A stretch of DNA of 64,000 nt from Gammaproteobacteria bacterium (GTDB lineage: Bacteria; Pseudomonadota; Gammaproteobacteria; Pseudomonadales; Azotimanducaceae_A), in assembly GCA_012960755.1 (NCBI GenBank), contig DUAT01000078.1, positions 242,330 to 306,329 of the forward strand, read 5' to 3'. The notes under the pieces are model-generated. The model did not search any database. It was given only the letters and a program-made list of their open reading frames with translations, and was not told the DNA's origin. Shown here one piece after another: positions 46,822 through 56,217 of the stretch; the first letter of the stretch is position 1; the number at the start of each line of letters is the position of its first letter. The translations under genes and the position numbers were made by a program.

Positions 46822-48192
46822 ATGCCCTTTGTGCCGCATACGTCACAAGATGAACAGTTGATGTTGGACGTCATTGGCGTTGATAAACTCGAAGATCTGT
46901 TTGATGAAATTCCCGGAGAATTGCGAGCGGGGGTGCTCGCGAACACACCGAAAGCGATCACGGAAAAAGAACTGCTTCGTCTGATGAGTGATCGGGCGAA
47001 ATTGGACGAAGTCAAACTGTCCTTTCTGGGTGCTGGCGCCTACGAACACCACATACCCAGTGCGATTTGGGATATTGTGACCCGGGGTGAATTTATGACG
47101 GCCTATACCCCTTACCAGGCAGAGGCAAGCCAGGGCACCTTGCAACTCATTTACGAATTTCAATCCATGATCACTCGTCTGACAGCGATGGAGGTGGCGA
47201 ACGCGTCTGTCTATGACGGTGCATCGGCTCTGGCAGAGGCAGTACTCATGTCTGTACGGGCTAACCGCGGTTCGAAATCACGCCGCGTATTGATGGCAGG
47301 GAATGTCCATCCGAAGTACAGGCAAGCCTGTGAAAATATTATCCGTAGTCAGAAAATAGAAATTGAAACCCTCGATTGGGATGACGAAACCGGTGTAATT
47401 AATCATCAGCAGCTGAAAGCCCACGAAGGTGAGGATTATGCAGCCCTCGTGATTGCCTACCCATCTTTTTTTGGTGGGCTGGAAGATGCAGCACGGTTAA
47501 CGGATTGGGCCCATGCGCAAAATCAACTCGTGATTGGGGTTGTCAATCCAACCGCGATGGGACTTATCCAACCACCGGGTGAGTGGGGCGAAACGGGTGC
47601 TGACATTGTTGTGGGTGAAGGCCAGCCGCTGGGTATCCCGATTGCTTCAGGTGGGCCATACCTGGGGTTCATGTGTTGTCGGCAGGCCTTTGTACGACAA
47701 ATGCCTGGCCGAATTATCGGCAAGACCGTGGACACGGAAGGCAAAACAGGGTTTGCACTAACGCTACAGGCACGAGAACAGCATATTCGACGAGCCAAGG
47801 CGACGTCCAATATTTGCACGAACCAGGGATTATTAGTGACAGCCGCCACCATCTATATGAGTTTGGTCGGTGATGAGGGTTTACGTTCTATTGCCAGCCA
47901 GTGCCACAATGGCATGGTAAAACTGATACAGGGGCTGGTCAAAATCCCTGGCGCGGGGCGTCGGTTTTCAGCACCAGTATTTCACGAAGTCGTGATCCAG
48001 CTGGCTCAACCTGCCAAGGCGGTACTCGCTAAAATGGCTTCCGATGGCATCCTTGGGGGGTATGACCTCGGTGAAGTCGATCCGTCACTTGCGGATTGCC
48101 TGCTGACCAATATCACGGAAACAAAGAACGATGCGGACATCGAGATGTTCCTGTCAAGCCTGGCACGAGCGCTGGAGGTAGAATCATGTTGA
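46822..48192 (+). CDS. gcvPA: Glycine dehydrogenase (decarboxylating) subunit 1
   Basis: N-terminal half of the P-protein in its two-subunit form. It has 456 residues. [15 protein letters not shown] at the start, [35 protein letters not shown] and [18 protein letters not shown] are diagnostic. It pairs with the subunit encoded next; together they decarboxylate glycine. The stop (TGA, 48190-48192) overlaps the next start by seven bases. Confidence 0.97.
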   Translation: MPFVPHTSQDEQLMLDVIGVDKLEDLFDEIPGELRAGVLANTPKAITEKELLRLMSDRAKLDEVKLSFLGAGAYEHHIPSAIWDIVTRGEFMTAYTPYQAEASQGTLQLIYEFQSMITRLTAMEVANASVYDGASALAEAVLMSVRANRGSKSRRVLMAGNVHPKYRQACENIIRSQKIEIETLDWDDETGVINHQQLKAHEGEDYAALVIAYPSFFGGLEDAARLTDWAHAQNQLVIGVVNPTAMGLIQPPGEWGETGADIVVGEGQPLGIPIASGGPYLGFMCCRQAFVRQMPGRIIGKTVDTEGKTGFALTLQAREQHIRRAKATSNICTNQGLLVTAATIYMSLVGDEGLRSIASQCHNGMVKLIQGLVKIPGAGRRFSAPVFHEVVIQLAQPAKAVLAKMASDGILGGYDLGEVDPSLADCLLTNITETKNDADIEMFLSSLARALEVESC

Positions 48193-49649
48193 TCTACGAA
48201 ATCAGTTACGAAGGTCGCAGCGCACGCGCCCAGTATGAGAAAACCGAACTGACCAATAGCGAGATACCTGCTGCTCACCTGCGGCAGTCGGCGACGGGCT
48301 TGCCTGCGGTTTCAGAGTTACAGGTGGTTCGTCACTTCACCAACCTTTCCAAGAAGAACTTCTCTATCGATGGTGAATTTTATCCCCTTGGATCCTGCAC
48401 CATGAAATATAACCCCCGGGGTGCCCACAAGGCGGCGAGTATGCCTGGTTTTCTGGCTCGTCATCCGCTGGCACCTGAATCAGTCAGCCAGGGTTTTTTA
48501 AGTTGCTTGTACGAACTTCAGGAATATCTTAAGGATGTCACCGGCATGCGGGCTGTCTCGTTGACGCCAATGGCGGGCGCACAAGGTGAATTTGCCGGAG
48601 TATCCATGATCCGGGCTTATCATGATAAGAATAAGGATGTTGATCGGAACGAGATTCTCATTCCAACTGCCGCCCATGGCACTAATCCAGCAACCGCGGT
48701 GATGTGTGGCTACAAAGTTCGTGAAGTCGCCGTAACCAAAGATGGAGATGTCGATGTAGAAGCGCTTCGATCAGCAGCAGGACCACAAACAGCCGGGCTG
48801 ATGATGACCAACCCGTCGACCTGCGGTGTATTTGAGCGCCAGATTCAGGAGATTGCAAAAATCGTCCACGAAGCGGGCGGTTTGCTTTACTACGATGGTG
48901 CGAACCTGAATGCCATTTTAGGCAAGGTGAAACCCGGTGACATGGGTTTCGATGTTCTGCATATGAATTTACATAAGACCTTTGCCACACCCCATGGAGG
49001 AGGCGGACCTGGCGCCGGTCCGGTGGGGGTTGGACCCAGACTTGAACCGTTTCTGCCGACGCCGATGGTTGGAAAACGCCAGTCCGGTGAAGATGCCCGA
49101 TACTACTGGCTTGACGATACGCAAGTCCCGGATTCGATTGGCAACCTGTCGGCTTTTATGGGAAATGCTGGCATCCTGCTCAGGGCATACGCGTACGCGA
49201 GATTGTTAGGCGAAGACGGCATGCATCGTGTTGGAGAGTACGCAACCTTAAACGCTAATTATATGGCGAGGAAAATGCAGCAGGCGGGATTTAATCTGGC
49301 TTATCCTGACAGACGGGCCACCCATGAGTTTATTGTAACCCTGTCCAGGGAAGCGAAGGAGCTCGGCGTCAACGCGATGGATTTTGCAAAACGCCTGCTG
49401 GACTACGGCTACCATGCGCCAACAACCTATTTTCCGTTGCTGGTTCCCGAATGTTTGCTGATTGAACCGACAGAAACAGAAAGTCGCGAAGAGATCGATG
49501 GATTTGTCGAAGCGATGAGCAACATTCTCACTGAAGCCAAAGAATCGCCGGAGATTGTAAAGACAGCCCCTTCAACTATGCCAGTCAAACGTCTTGATGA
49601 TGTCAAAGCCGCAAGGGATCTCGATCTTGCCTGGAGCGAACAGGTCTAG
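48186..49649 (+). CDS. gcvPB: Glycine dehydrogenase (decarboxylating) subunit 2
   Basis: PLP-bearing half of the two-subunit P-protein, 487 residues from the ATG at 48186. The Schiff-base lysine is Lys264 in [31 protein letters not shown] and [14 protein letters not shown] are conserved. E. coli and Pseudomonas make a fused P-protein of about 950 residues, so the split form is a lineage marker. The 7-bp overlap with gcvPA suggests coupled, equal synthesis. Confidence 0.97.
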   Translation: MLIYEISYEGRSARAQYEKTELTNSEIPAAHLRQSATGLPAVSELQVVRHFTNLSKKNFSIDGEFYPLGSCTMKYNPRGAHKAASMPGFLARHPLAPESVSQGFLSCLYELQEYLKDVTGMRAVSLTPMAGAQGEFAGVSMIRAYHDKNKDVDRNEILIPTAAHGTNPATAVMCGYKVREVAVTKDGDVDVEALRSAAGPQTAGLMMTNPSTCGVFERQIQEIAKIVHEAGGLLYYDGANLNAILGKVKPGDMGFDVLHMNLHKTFATPHGGGGPGAGPVGVGPRLEPFLPTPMVGKRQSGEDARYYWLDDTQVPDSIGNLSAFMGNAGILLRAYAYARLLGEDGMHRVGEYATLNANYMARKMQQAGFNLAYPDRRATHEFIVTLSREAKELGVNAMDFAKRLLDYGYHAPTTYFPLLVPECLLIEPTETESREEIDGFVEAMSNILTEAKESPEIVKTAPSTMPVKRLDDVKAARDLDLAWSEQV

Positions 49650-49658
49650 CCCGGTCGG

Positions 49659-50693
49659 CTAAAAATTGACTGTGTCGACCAGTCTTTCTATGAGCGCGGC
49701 ACCCACCCAGGTCAGGGGTGGAATAAAGAGGTAAAAAAGTAGTCGGTAGAAAGCAGGCGAATCAAATGGCCACTCGGCCACCCGTTGAATTTCTCGTCGG
49801 TAGTCGAATAACGGTTGTAGTTGTGACAAGGTCTCTGTGCTTTCGAGCAAACTAGATTGCGCCTGGGTGACCCGGTTGATTCGCTCTTGTATAGCCTCTA
49901 ACTCCAGATTCTTACCTGCCTTGATGCGTTTCCTTATTGGTAACATCGGGACGAGAAAAATAAACACCATGGAAACTAGTATCGCGATAGCACCTGGCAC
50001 CACGGTTAAATAGTTGGTGTTGTCGCCTGTCATCAGTAGTGGGAAGCTCGCCAGCGTACCAATCAGAAGCAGTGTTGAGTAGACAGCAACCCGGGAGAAT
50101 CCCCTCAGGTTTGTTGTATTTAACAGATTAATCTCGACATTTGCTGCCAGACGCGCAACCACCCAGACGTTAGCTGCCAAAAAACCAATAACGTTTATGA
50201 TTAGACACCAGATGACGAATGTCACAAGTATGAAGGAGCCGTTCAGGAGGTCCAGTAGCTGCATGGATTCCATAAACCCGCGTTGCGCTGTCATTAGCAG
50301 GTAGTTGTGACCGCCGCCAGCAACAAGCCCAATAACCAGCGTGAGTATTTGAGTTCTGGCGGTGGCACCGGCCAGTGAGGATCGAATATTCACGATTTCA
50401 GCGATACTCAGGTTCAGGCCTGGCGCAATGTTGTCAAATGCAGCCAGATTCTGATAACAGATATAGTGGGAGGCCGGAACGATGTAGGCAATGATGAAAC
50501 AGAAAAACAACGGTATTGGTAAATCTAGAATGCGGTCGAGGGAACCGGTGGTGAAATAGAAGAGCAAAAAGAGAATTGCAAACAAAACCATGAACGTAAT
50601 CCAGCGTCCATAAGCGATATCAGGTACCAGTCGATGGGGCCACAGGGGATAGAACATCGATTTGGATTTGTTCTCGCTGCGCTGAAATTGCAT
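49659..50693 (-). CDS. Unknown multi-pass membrane protein
   Basis: A 344-residue protein I do not recognise. It has about seven hydrophobic helices (near 31-52, 59-80, 113-132, 155-185, 203-221, 228-251 and 318-340). A charged helical segment (about 255-300, with ELEAIQERINRVTQAQSSLL) that may form a coiled coil separates the last helix from the rest. Just before that helix is WPFDSPAFYRLLFYLFIPPL. There is no transporter or enzyme motif that I can name. It is convergent with gcvPB and follows the HAD hydrolase by 48 bases on the same strand, so the two may be co-transcribed. Confidence 0.8.
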   Translation of the reverse strand: MQFQRSENKSKSMFYPLWPHRLVPDIAYGRWITFMVLFAILFLLFYFTTGSLDRILDLPIPLFFCFIIAYIVPASHYICYQNLAAFDNIAPGLNLSIAEIVNIRSSLAGATARTQILTLVIGLVAGGGHNYLLMTAQRGFMESMQLLDLLNGSFILVTFVIWCLIINVIGFLAANVWVVARLAANVEINLLNTTNLRGFSRVAVYSTLLLIGTLASFPLLMTGDNTNYLTVVPGAIAILVSMVFIFLVPMLPIRKRIKAGKNLELEAIQERINRVTQAQSSLLESTETLSQLQPLFDYRREIQRVAEWPFDSPAFYRLLFYLFIPPLTWVGAALIERLVDTVNF

Positions 50694-50741
50694 GGTACGT
50701 GACTCTTTCCCTGGTTGTTTAAACGAACGTCACATCTTGGT

Positions 50742-51410
50742 CTATCCCCGCAGTGAAATGACCGGCCATTGGTTCTTGAGCGCGATCTCTTCAAGGGTGG
50801 GGTCAGGATCAACCGCAACAGGGTGATCAACCAGTTGTAGTAATGGTAGATCGTTGGCGGAATCTGAATAGAAGTAACTCCCCGCCATGGACAGACCTTC
50901 ATCGATCGTTTGTTCTGCCAGCCATTGATTGAGCCTGGTGACTTTTCCTCCCCTGAAGCTGGGTATCCCATCGAGTTCGCCGGTGAACTGGCCGTTTATC
51001 TGCTCGGGAATCGGCGCAATCAGGTTGTCGATTCCCATTATCTGGGCAATGGGTTGGGTAATGAATTCTATGGTGGCTGTCACCACCAATAGCGTATCGC
51101 CTTTTTGTTTGTGTGATTCGACCAGTTCAAATGCCTTCGGCAATAAAAGCGGCTGGATTCTCTCGTTCATGAATCGTCGTCGATGGATTAACAATTCGTC
51201 CAGGGTTCGGCTTGCCAGAAGGGCGCAGGAAAATCGCATGTATGCATCAATATCGAGCTCGCCACGCTGGTAATCCTCATAAAACGTCTGGTTCTGCTGA
51301 CGATAGGTTGCGGCTTCAACCAGATTATTGTCCACCGCGTATTCGCCCCAGGCGTGGTCGCTGTCTGCTGAAATCAGCGTTTCATCCAGATCAAATATCG
51401 CTAACGCCAA
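50742..51410 (-). CDS. HAD-IB family phosphatase (SerB-like)
   Basis: HAD hydrolase of subfamily IB (TIGR01490-like). I prefer the TTG at 51410, which gives MALAIFDLDETLISADSDHAW after a GGAG, over an ATG 18 codons upstream. It then has 222 residues. Motif I is IFDLDETL with both Asp, motif II is VVTATIEFI (Thr), and motif III and the acidic pair are in YFYSDSANDLPLL. Relatives include phosphoserine and histidinol phosphatases; the substrate is unknown. It is divergent from rppH, as in Pseudomonas. Confidence 0.87.
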   Translation of the reverse strand: MALAIFDLDETLISADSDHAWGEYAVDNNLVEAATYRQQNQTFYEDYQRGELDIDAYMRFSCALLASRTLDELLIHRRRFMNERIQPLLLPKAFELVESHKQKGDTLLVVTATIEFITQPIAQIMGIDNLIAPIPEQINGQFTGELDGIPSFRGGKVTRLNQWLAEQTIDEGLSMAGSYFYSDSANDLPLLQLVDHPVAVDPDPTLEEIALKNQWPVISLRG

Positions 51411-51533
51411 AGGTTTACTGCTCCGGTTTGTTAAAGTTACCAGTCTACGGGGTTTTTCTATCAAAATTTAGTCTGATTGCCCCCACAGGCAGTTTCAGGG
51501 AGAATGGCACAAAAGTGATGGTATGGTTGGGTT

Positions 51534-52016
51534 TTGATTGACGCGGATGGTTTTAGACCGAATGTAGGTATTATTGTTGCAAATGATCAAGGGCATGTGC
51601 TTTGGGCGCGAAGAGTGGGGCAGGATGCCTGGCAATTTCCCCAGGGCGGCATTAACGCAGGTGAATCGGCAGAAGATGCCCTATATCGTGAACTCAATGA
51701 AGAGATCGGGTTGTCCGCTGCCCATGTTGAGATTATAAATAGTACCGCGGGGTGGCTTAGGTATAAGTTACCTAAGCGTTTTCTGCGGCAAAACAAGACG
51801 GCGTTTATTGGGCAGAAGCAAAAGTGGTTTTTACTAAGGATGTTGGCCGAAGACCAGGCAGTTAATTTCGATCAATCGCCGACGCCGGAGTTCGACTATT
51901 GGCGCTGGGTCAGCTATTGGTATCCGCTGGGACAGGTTGTTGCATTTAAGAAAGATGTATATCGTCAGGCAATGAAGGAACTCGCGCCAGGACTATCCAG
52001 GTGCTTTCCACACTAA
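51534..52016 (+). CDS. rppH: RNA pyrophosphohydrolase
   Basis: Nudix enzyme that converts the 5'-triphosphate of mRNA to monophosphate and so triggers RNase E decay. It has 160 residues. The start is TTG at 51534, giving [15 protein letters not shown] as in the family; there is no nearby ATG. The Nudix box is [20 protein letters not shown] followed by IGL. It lies 25 bases before ptsP, the conserved rppH-ptsP pair. Confidence 0.96.
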   Translation: MIDADGFRPNVGIIVANDQGHVLWARRVGQDAWQFPQGGINAGESAEDALYRELNEEIGLSAAHVEIINSTAGWLRYKLPKRFLRQNKTAFIGQKQKWFLLRMLAEDQAVNFDQSPTPEFDYWRWVSYWYPLGQVVAFKKDVYRQAMKELAPGLSRCFPH

Positions 52017-52041
52017 GTTAACAACAAAGGACTCACCGTCT

Positions 52042-54318
52042 ATGCTGGACGTGTTGCGACGGGTTATTCAAGAAGTTAATGCCGCGCATGACTTGAACAG
52101 CGCATTGGATATTATCGTTGATCGGGTGCAGAGCGCGATGGGGACACAGGTCTGTTCTGTTTACCTGTTAGATGAAGAAAACAAGCAATATGTGTTTATG
52201 GCTACCCGTGGCCTGAATGCCAAGATGCTGGGCCAGGTGACACTTGAACTTGGGGAAGGACTGGTTGGTCTCGTCGGCGAAAGGGCTGAGCCGATCAACC
52301 TGCACAATGCAGATAAACACCCCAGTTACCACTATGTTAGTGAACTGGGTGAGGAAGAATTCCAGTCATTCCTGGGCGTACCGATCATCCATTCCCGCAA
52401 GGTTCTGGGTGTGATTGTCGTCCAGCAGGCGAAACAACGTCGCTATGATGAAAGTGAAGAAGCCTTTTTAATCACTCTGTCGGCGCAACTCGCTGGTGTC
52501 ATTGCCCATGCCCGGGCAACCGGCGCGCTGTCGATTTCTGATTCTATCAGCGACTTACCCGCCAGTCGTTTTTCTGGTAAGGCAGGTGCTCCCGGGGTCG
52601 CTATAGGTACCTCGGTTGTTATCTTTCCAGAGGCGGATCTGAGTCAGGTACCGGAACGTACCACCACCAGTGTCAAATCAGAAATAAAGCTATTTCGGGC
52701 CGCCGTCGAAGAATCGCGAACCGAAATCAAGGACATGGGTAAGAAACTGGCGGATCGATTGCAGCCTGAAGAGCTTGCCCTGTTCGACGCTTATCTGCAT
52801 ATGTTGGACGACTCGGCGATTACCGGGGAAGTGATTGAGCTGATTGAAGAAGGCATCTGGTCCCAAACTGCGTTGCGAAGAGTGATCGAATCCCATGTTG
52901 CCAACTTTGAAGCCATGGAAGATGAGTACTTACGCGAAACCGGTTCTGACGTGTTGGATCTTGGGCGGCGAGTACTCGCTAAATTACAGAGTAAGGAAGG
53001 GAAAAGGCGCTCTTACCCGAAAGGTACAATCCTGGTGGCGGAGGAGCTGACTCCGGCGATGCTGGCTGACGTACCACGAACAAAATTAACCGGACTGGTT
53101 GCGGTAAAAGGCTCAAGCAACTCTCATGTAGCGATTCTGGCCAAGGCAATGGGCGTACCGACGGTAATGGGTGTTGAAGACTTGCCGTTGACCCTGCTTG
53201 AAGATAAGCCGGTTATCGTCGATGGCTTCGACGGTGCCGTTATTACCTATCCTAATGACGAACAGTTATCGGTTTACCGCCGCATCATTAAAGAGGAAGC
53301 AGCCTTCAATAAAGATCTCGAAGTGCTCAAAGATGAAAAATCTGAAACCCTGGACGGTCAACCGGTAACGTTGTGGGTGAATACTGGCTTGATGACAGAC
53401 GTTGCCAGATCGTTAGATCGCGGTGCGAAAGGGGTTGGTCTGTATCGAACTGAAATCCACTTTATGGTGAATGATCGTTTTCCCACTGAGCAGGAACAGC
53501 GATTGATTTACCGCAAACACCTCAAGGCATTCTCACCCTACCCGGTTACCATGCGAACGCTGGACATTGGGGGTGATAAGTCTTTGAGTTACTTCCCTAT
53601 CGAAGAAGAAAATCCGTTCCTGGGTTGGCGTGGAATTCGGGTGACTCTGGATCATCCGGAAATATTTCTAGGTCAGGTCAGGGCCATGATTCAGGCCAAC
53701 GAAGGCATAGACGCCTATTTACGCATTATGTTGCCCATGGTGAGCAGTGTCGCAGAAGTAGATGAAGCCCAACGGCTCATTAGTCAATGTTACCGGGAGC
53801 TTGTTGAAGAGGGGGTAGAAGTCGAAATGCCAGATGTCGGCGTGATGATTGAGGTGCCTGCAGCGGTCTATCAGGCACGGGATATTGTGAAGCGTGTTGA
53901 CTTTCTCTCGGTGGGTAGTAATGACCTGATTCAATATATGTTGGCGGTAGATCGAAATAACTCACGAGTAGCAGAGCTCTATCAGGAGTTTCACCCGGCG
54001 GTTTTACACGCACTGAAACAAGTCGTGGATGCCGCGCTGGCAGAAAAGAAAGGTGTCAGTATTTGCGGCGAAATGGCTGGAAACCCATCAGCCGCCATAT
54101 TGCTGGCAGCAATGGGCTTCCAGATACTGTCGATGAACTCGAGTAACCTGTTAACGGTGAAGTGGGCGATACGCAGCTTCGAAATGTCCAAGGCGAAGCG
54201 AATCCTGGCAAAGGTGCTGAAAATGGACAATGCCTTTTTGATTAAGAAGTACGTCGAGGAAGAAATGCTCAAGGCAGGACTCGGCCAGCTCATACACTCG
54301 CGACAGTCTTCCAGTTGA
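52042..54318 (+). CDS. ptsP: Phosphoenolpyruvate-protein phosphotransferase PtsP (EI-Ntr)
   Basis: First enzyme of the nitrogen-related phosphotransferase system; it passes phosphate from PEP to NPr. It has 758 residues. An N-terminal GAF domain (about 18-165) may sense glutamine or related signals. The phosphorylated His362 is in SSNSHVAILAKAMGVPT. The PEP-binding barrel holds LYRTEIHFM, GGDKSLSYFP and the C-terminal CGEMAGNPSA. npr and EIIA-Ntr genes are not in this window. Confidence 0.97.
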   Translation: MLDVLRRVIQEVNAAHDLNSALDIIVDRVQSAMGTQVCSVYLLDEENKQYVFMATRGLNAKMLGQVTLELGEGLVGLVGERAEPINLHNADKHPSYHYVSELGEEEFQSFLGVPIIHSRKVLGVIVVQQAKQRRYDESEEAFLITLSAQLAGVIAHARATGALSISDSISDLPASRFSGKAGAPGVAIGTSVVIFPEADLSQVPERTTTSVKSEIKLFRAAVEESRTEIKDMGKKLADRLQPEELALFDAYLHMLDDSAITGEVIELIEEGIWSQTALRRVIESHVANFEAMEDEYLRETGSDVLDLGRRVLAKLQSKEGKRRSYPKGTILVAEELTPAMLADVPRTKLTGLVAVKGSSNSHVAILAKAMGVPTVMGVEDLPLTLLEDKPVIVDGFDGAVITYPNDEQLSVYRRIIKEEAAFNKDLEVLKDEKSETLDGQPVTLWVNTGLMTDVARSLDRGAKGVGLYRTEIHFMVNDRFPTEQEQRLIYRKHLKAFSPYPVTMRTLDIGGDKSLSYFPIEEENPFLGWRGIRVTLDHPEIFLGQVRAMIQANEGIDAYLRIMLPMVSSVAEVDEAQRLISQCYRELVEEGVEVEMPDVGVMIEVPAAVYQARDIVKRVDFLSVGSNDLIQYMLAVDRNNSRVAELYQEFHPAVLHALKQVVDAALAEKKGVSICGEMAGNPSAAILLAAMGFQILSMNSSNLLTVKWAIRSFEMSKAKRILAKVLKMDNAFLIKKYVEEEMLKAGLGQLIHSRQSSS

Positions 54319-54348
54319 TTATCTGGATTCGAGCGTATTGATACCTTT

Positions 54349-54462
54349 AGGGAACCTCTGATTAAGTTCTATTTCCGCCATGTCGACGTCAGGGCAGAAT
54401 TCTTTTCTCCATTCCACCCTTCCTTGCCCTGACGAAAATATCTACTTAATCAGAGGTTCCCT
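54349..54462. mobile_element. Miniature inverted-repeat transposable element, 114 bp
   Basis: Perfect 19-bp terminal inverted repeats (AGGGAACCTCTGATTAAGT) face each other at 54349-54367 and 54444-54462. An inner pair, GTCAGGGCA and TGCCCTGAC, adds to the palindrome. There is no coding capacity. It lies between ptsP and the NRDE gene and covers the 3' end of the latter. I see no clear target duplication. The ends resemble those of IS5-like elements as I remember them, but this is not certain. Confidence 0.8.
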
Positions 54463-55168
54463 GGTTGAGTTGGTATTGAGCGCTTGATGCCAGCGAGCCA
54501 TCGACAGCAAAATTTCGCTCTTCAAAATATGTCCCCTTGCCTGTCATCTTCACAACCGTCCCGGCACAGGTGCCATACTGTTCGCCGAGGATAAAGCGAG
54601 CACTAAAGTCGGCACCGTCGCCACGGCAGGCAAGCAACTCAAACAAAGCATCCGGGTCGAACTGGCAGGCTTCGAGTTCCTGCAGGTGCTGCCGCCCTGA
54701 AATAACCTTGGGCCAGTTGCAGTCCAGCACCTGATTACTCAAGCCATAAAAGCCCGGAGACAACGAACGGAATTCCCGGGTCCGATTGCCATAGTAGTAA
54801 ACCTGCCTGCCGTCAGAGATCAACAGATTAAAACCGCGGTATTCCTCAGCGCGTTCATCAACCTGGCGTAAATAGGATTCGCAATCCAGAGAACCCTTCA
54901 GGAATTGACTGGTCAATTCGCCACGTGAACGGGGTGGCAATGGGTCGGGTGGCACTTCCGCAAAGTTCGTGACGGCGGCAAACCGGCCTGTCTTTGTCAC
55001 CCCAAGCCAGGTACCCCCTGCCTGCAGGTCTCGTCCGCCCAGCACGTTATTGTCATCCTGCCAAAACGTGGCGGTTTGAGTAGGTCTGGCGTGTTGTTCA
55101 TCGCGATTGGCGGCTACAACAAGATGATGTTGGTCATCCGGGGATATAGCAAAGAGTATCAGGCACAT
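54446..55168 (-). CDS. NRDE/TANGO2 family protein with element-derived C-terminus
   Basis: A 240-residue protein with the family-defining AANRDE motif at about 19-24 and the following GGRDLQAGGTWLGVTKTGR. TANGO2-type proteins have been linked to heme trafficking; bacterial members are poorly known. The last five residues (QGTSD) and the TAA stop are encoded by the terminal repeat of the miniature element, so the original C-terminus has been replaced or trimmed. It is divergent from lgt. Confidence 0.9.
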   Translation of the reverse strand: MCLILFAISPDDQHHLVVAANRDEQHARPTQTATFWQDDNNVLGGRDLQAGGTWLGVTKTGRFAAVTNFAEVPPDPLPPRSRGELTSQFLKGSLDCESYLRQVDERAEEYRGFNLLISDGRQVYYYGNRTREFRSLSPGFYGLSNQVLDCNWPKVISGRQHLQELEACQFDPDALFELLACRGDGADFSARFILGEQYGTCAGTVVKMTGKGTYFEERNFAVDGSLASSAQYQLNQGTSD

Positions 55169-55263
55169 GGATTGTGGGTCGTATTAAAAAAGTCAGTTTA
55201 TCATTTCGCGAACTTAACGGATAATAGCGGTATACACCTGATTGGCAATCATAGCCCTCACTT

Positions 55264-56118
55264 ATGTGGAACTATCCTCAAATTGATCCCGTAGCGATTA
55301 GTCTTGGACCGATCGCCATACATTGGTACGCCTTGAGTTACCTGGTAGGGATTTCAATGGTGTGGTGGCATCTGACGCGTCGATCAAAAGTTTATGGATC
55401 AAAAACTCCCGCATTGAAAGGAGGCCCAATACAGCTGAACGATGAGCAAATCTCCGACATGATTTTTTACGGTGTGCTGGGAGTCATCCTGGGTGGCCGG
55501 GTTGGTTACATGCTGTTTTACGGCCAACAGGAATTAATCCAAAATCCGTTATCAATCTTTACTGTCTGGAAGGGTGGTATGTCGTTCCACGGTGGCATGC
55601 TCGGGGTTTTTATCGCAGCCTTTCTTTTCGCCCGGAAACAGAACACGACCTTTTTCCATATCACCGATTTTATTGCACCGAGCATTCCCATTGCACTTGG
55701 CATGGGCCGGATTGGCAATTTTGTTAATGCGGAATTGCCCGGCCGACTCACCGACGTGCCCTGGGCCGTAATCTATCCGGGTGATGTGGTTGCGCGACAT
55801 CCGTCGAGCTTGTACCAGGCTATGTTGGAAGGACCGATCCTGTTTTTGATACTGTGGCTGTTTACTCGCCAACCCCGACCGCTGGTTTCGGTGTCTGGCA
55901 TGTTCATGGTGGGGTATGGTTGCCTGCGATTCACCTCGGAGTTTTTTCGGGAGCCAGATCTGCATCTGGGTTTTATTGCTTTTGACTGGCTGACGACAGG
56001 ACAACTACTGTGCATGCCAATGGTATTGTTCGGGCTGGCATTGCTGGTATACAGCTACAATAACCGCGACCAGGGTCTTTTCCCCGACAAAAAAGTTAGC
56101 ACCCACCAGAAACACTGA
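55264..56118 (+). CDS. lgt: Prolipoprotein diacylglyceryl transferase
   Basis: Inner-membrane enzyme that attaches diacylglycerol to the lipobox cysteine of lipoproteins. It has 284 residues and about seven membrane helices. The signature GRIGNFVNAELPGRLTDVPW is near 144-163; GGRVGYMLFY and the catalytic-loop FHGGMLGV are also present, as is RHPSSLYQAMLEG. thyA, a frequent neighbour, is not found; fabV follows. Confidence 0.97.
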   Translation: MWNYPQIDPVAISLGPIAIHWYALSYLVGISMVWWHLTRRSKVYGSKTPALKGGPIQLNDEQISDMIFYGVLGVILGGRVGYMLFYGQQELIQNPLSIFTVWKGGMSFHGGMLGVFIAAFLFARKQNTTFFHITDFIAPSIPIALGMGRIGNFVNAELPGRLTDVPWAVIYPGDVVARHPSSLYQAMLEGPILFLILWLFTRQPRPLVSVSGMFMVGYGCLRFTSEFFREPDLHLGFIAFDWLTTGQLLCMPMVLFGLALLVYSYNNRDQGLFPDKKVSTHQKH

Positions 56119-56217
56119 TTAAATAGTAATGTGGTATTCGGACCTTTTTCAAAGATGCCCCGGGTGAATGGGATAAAAGCCAAACGCGATCTACAAAGAT
56201 GAAAGAGAACATCGAAT

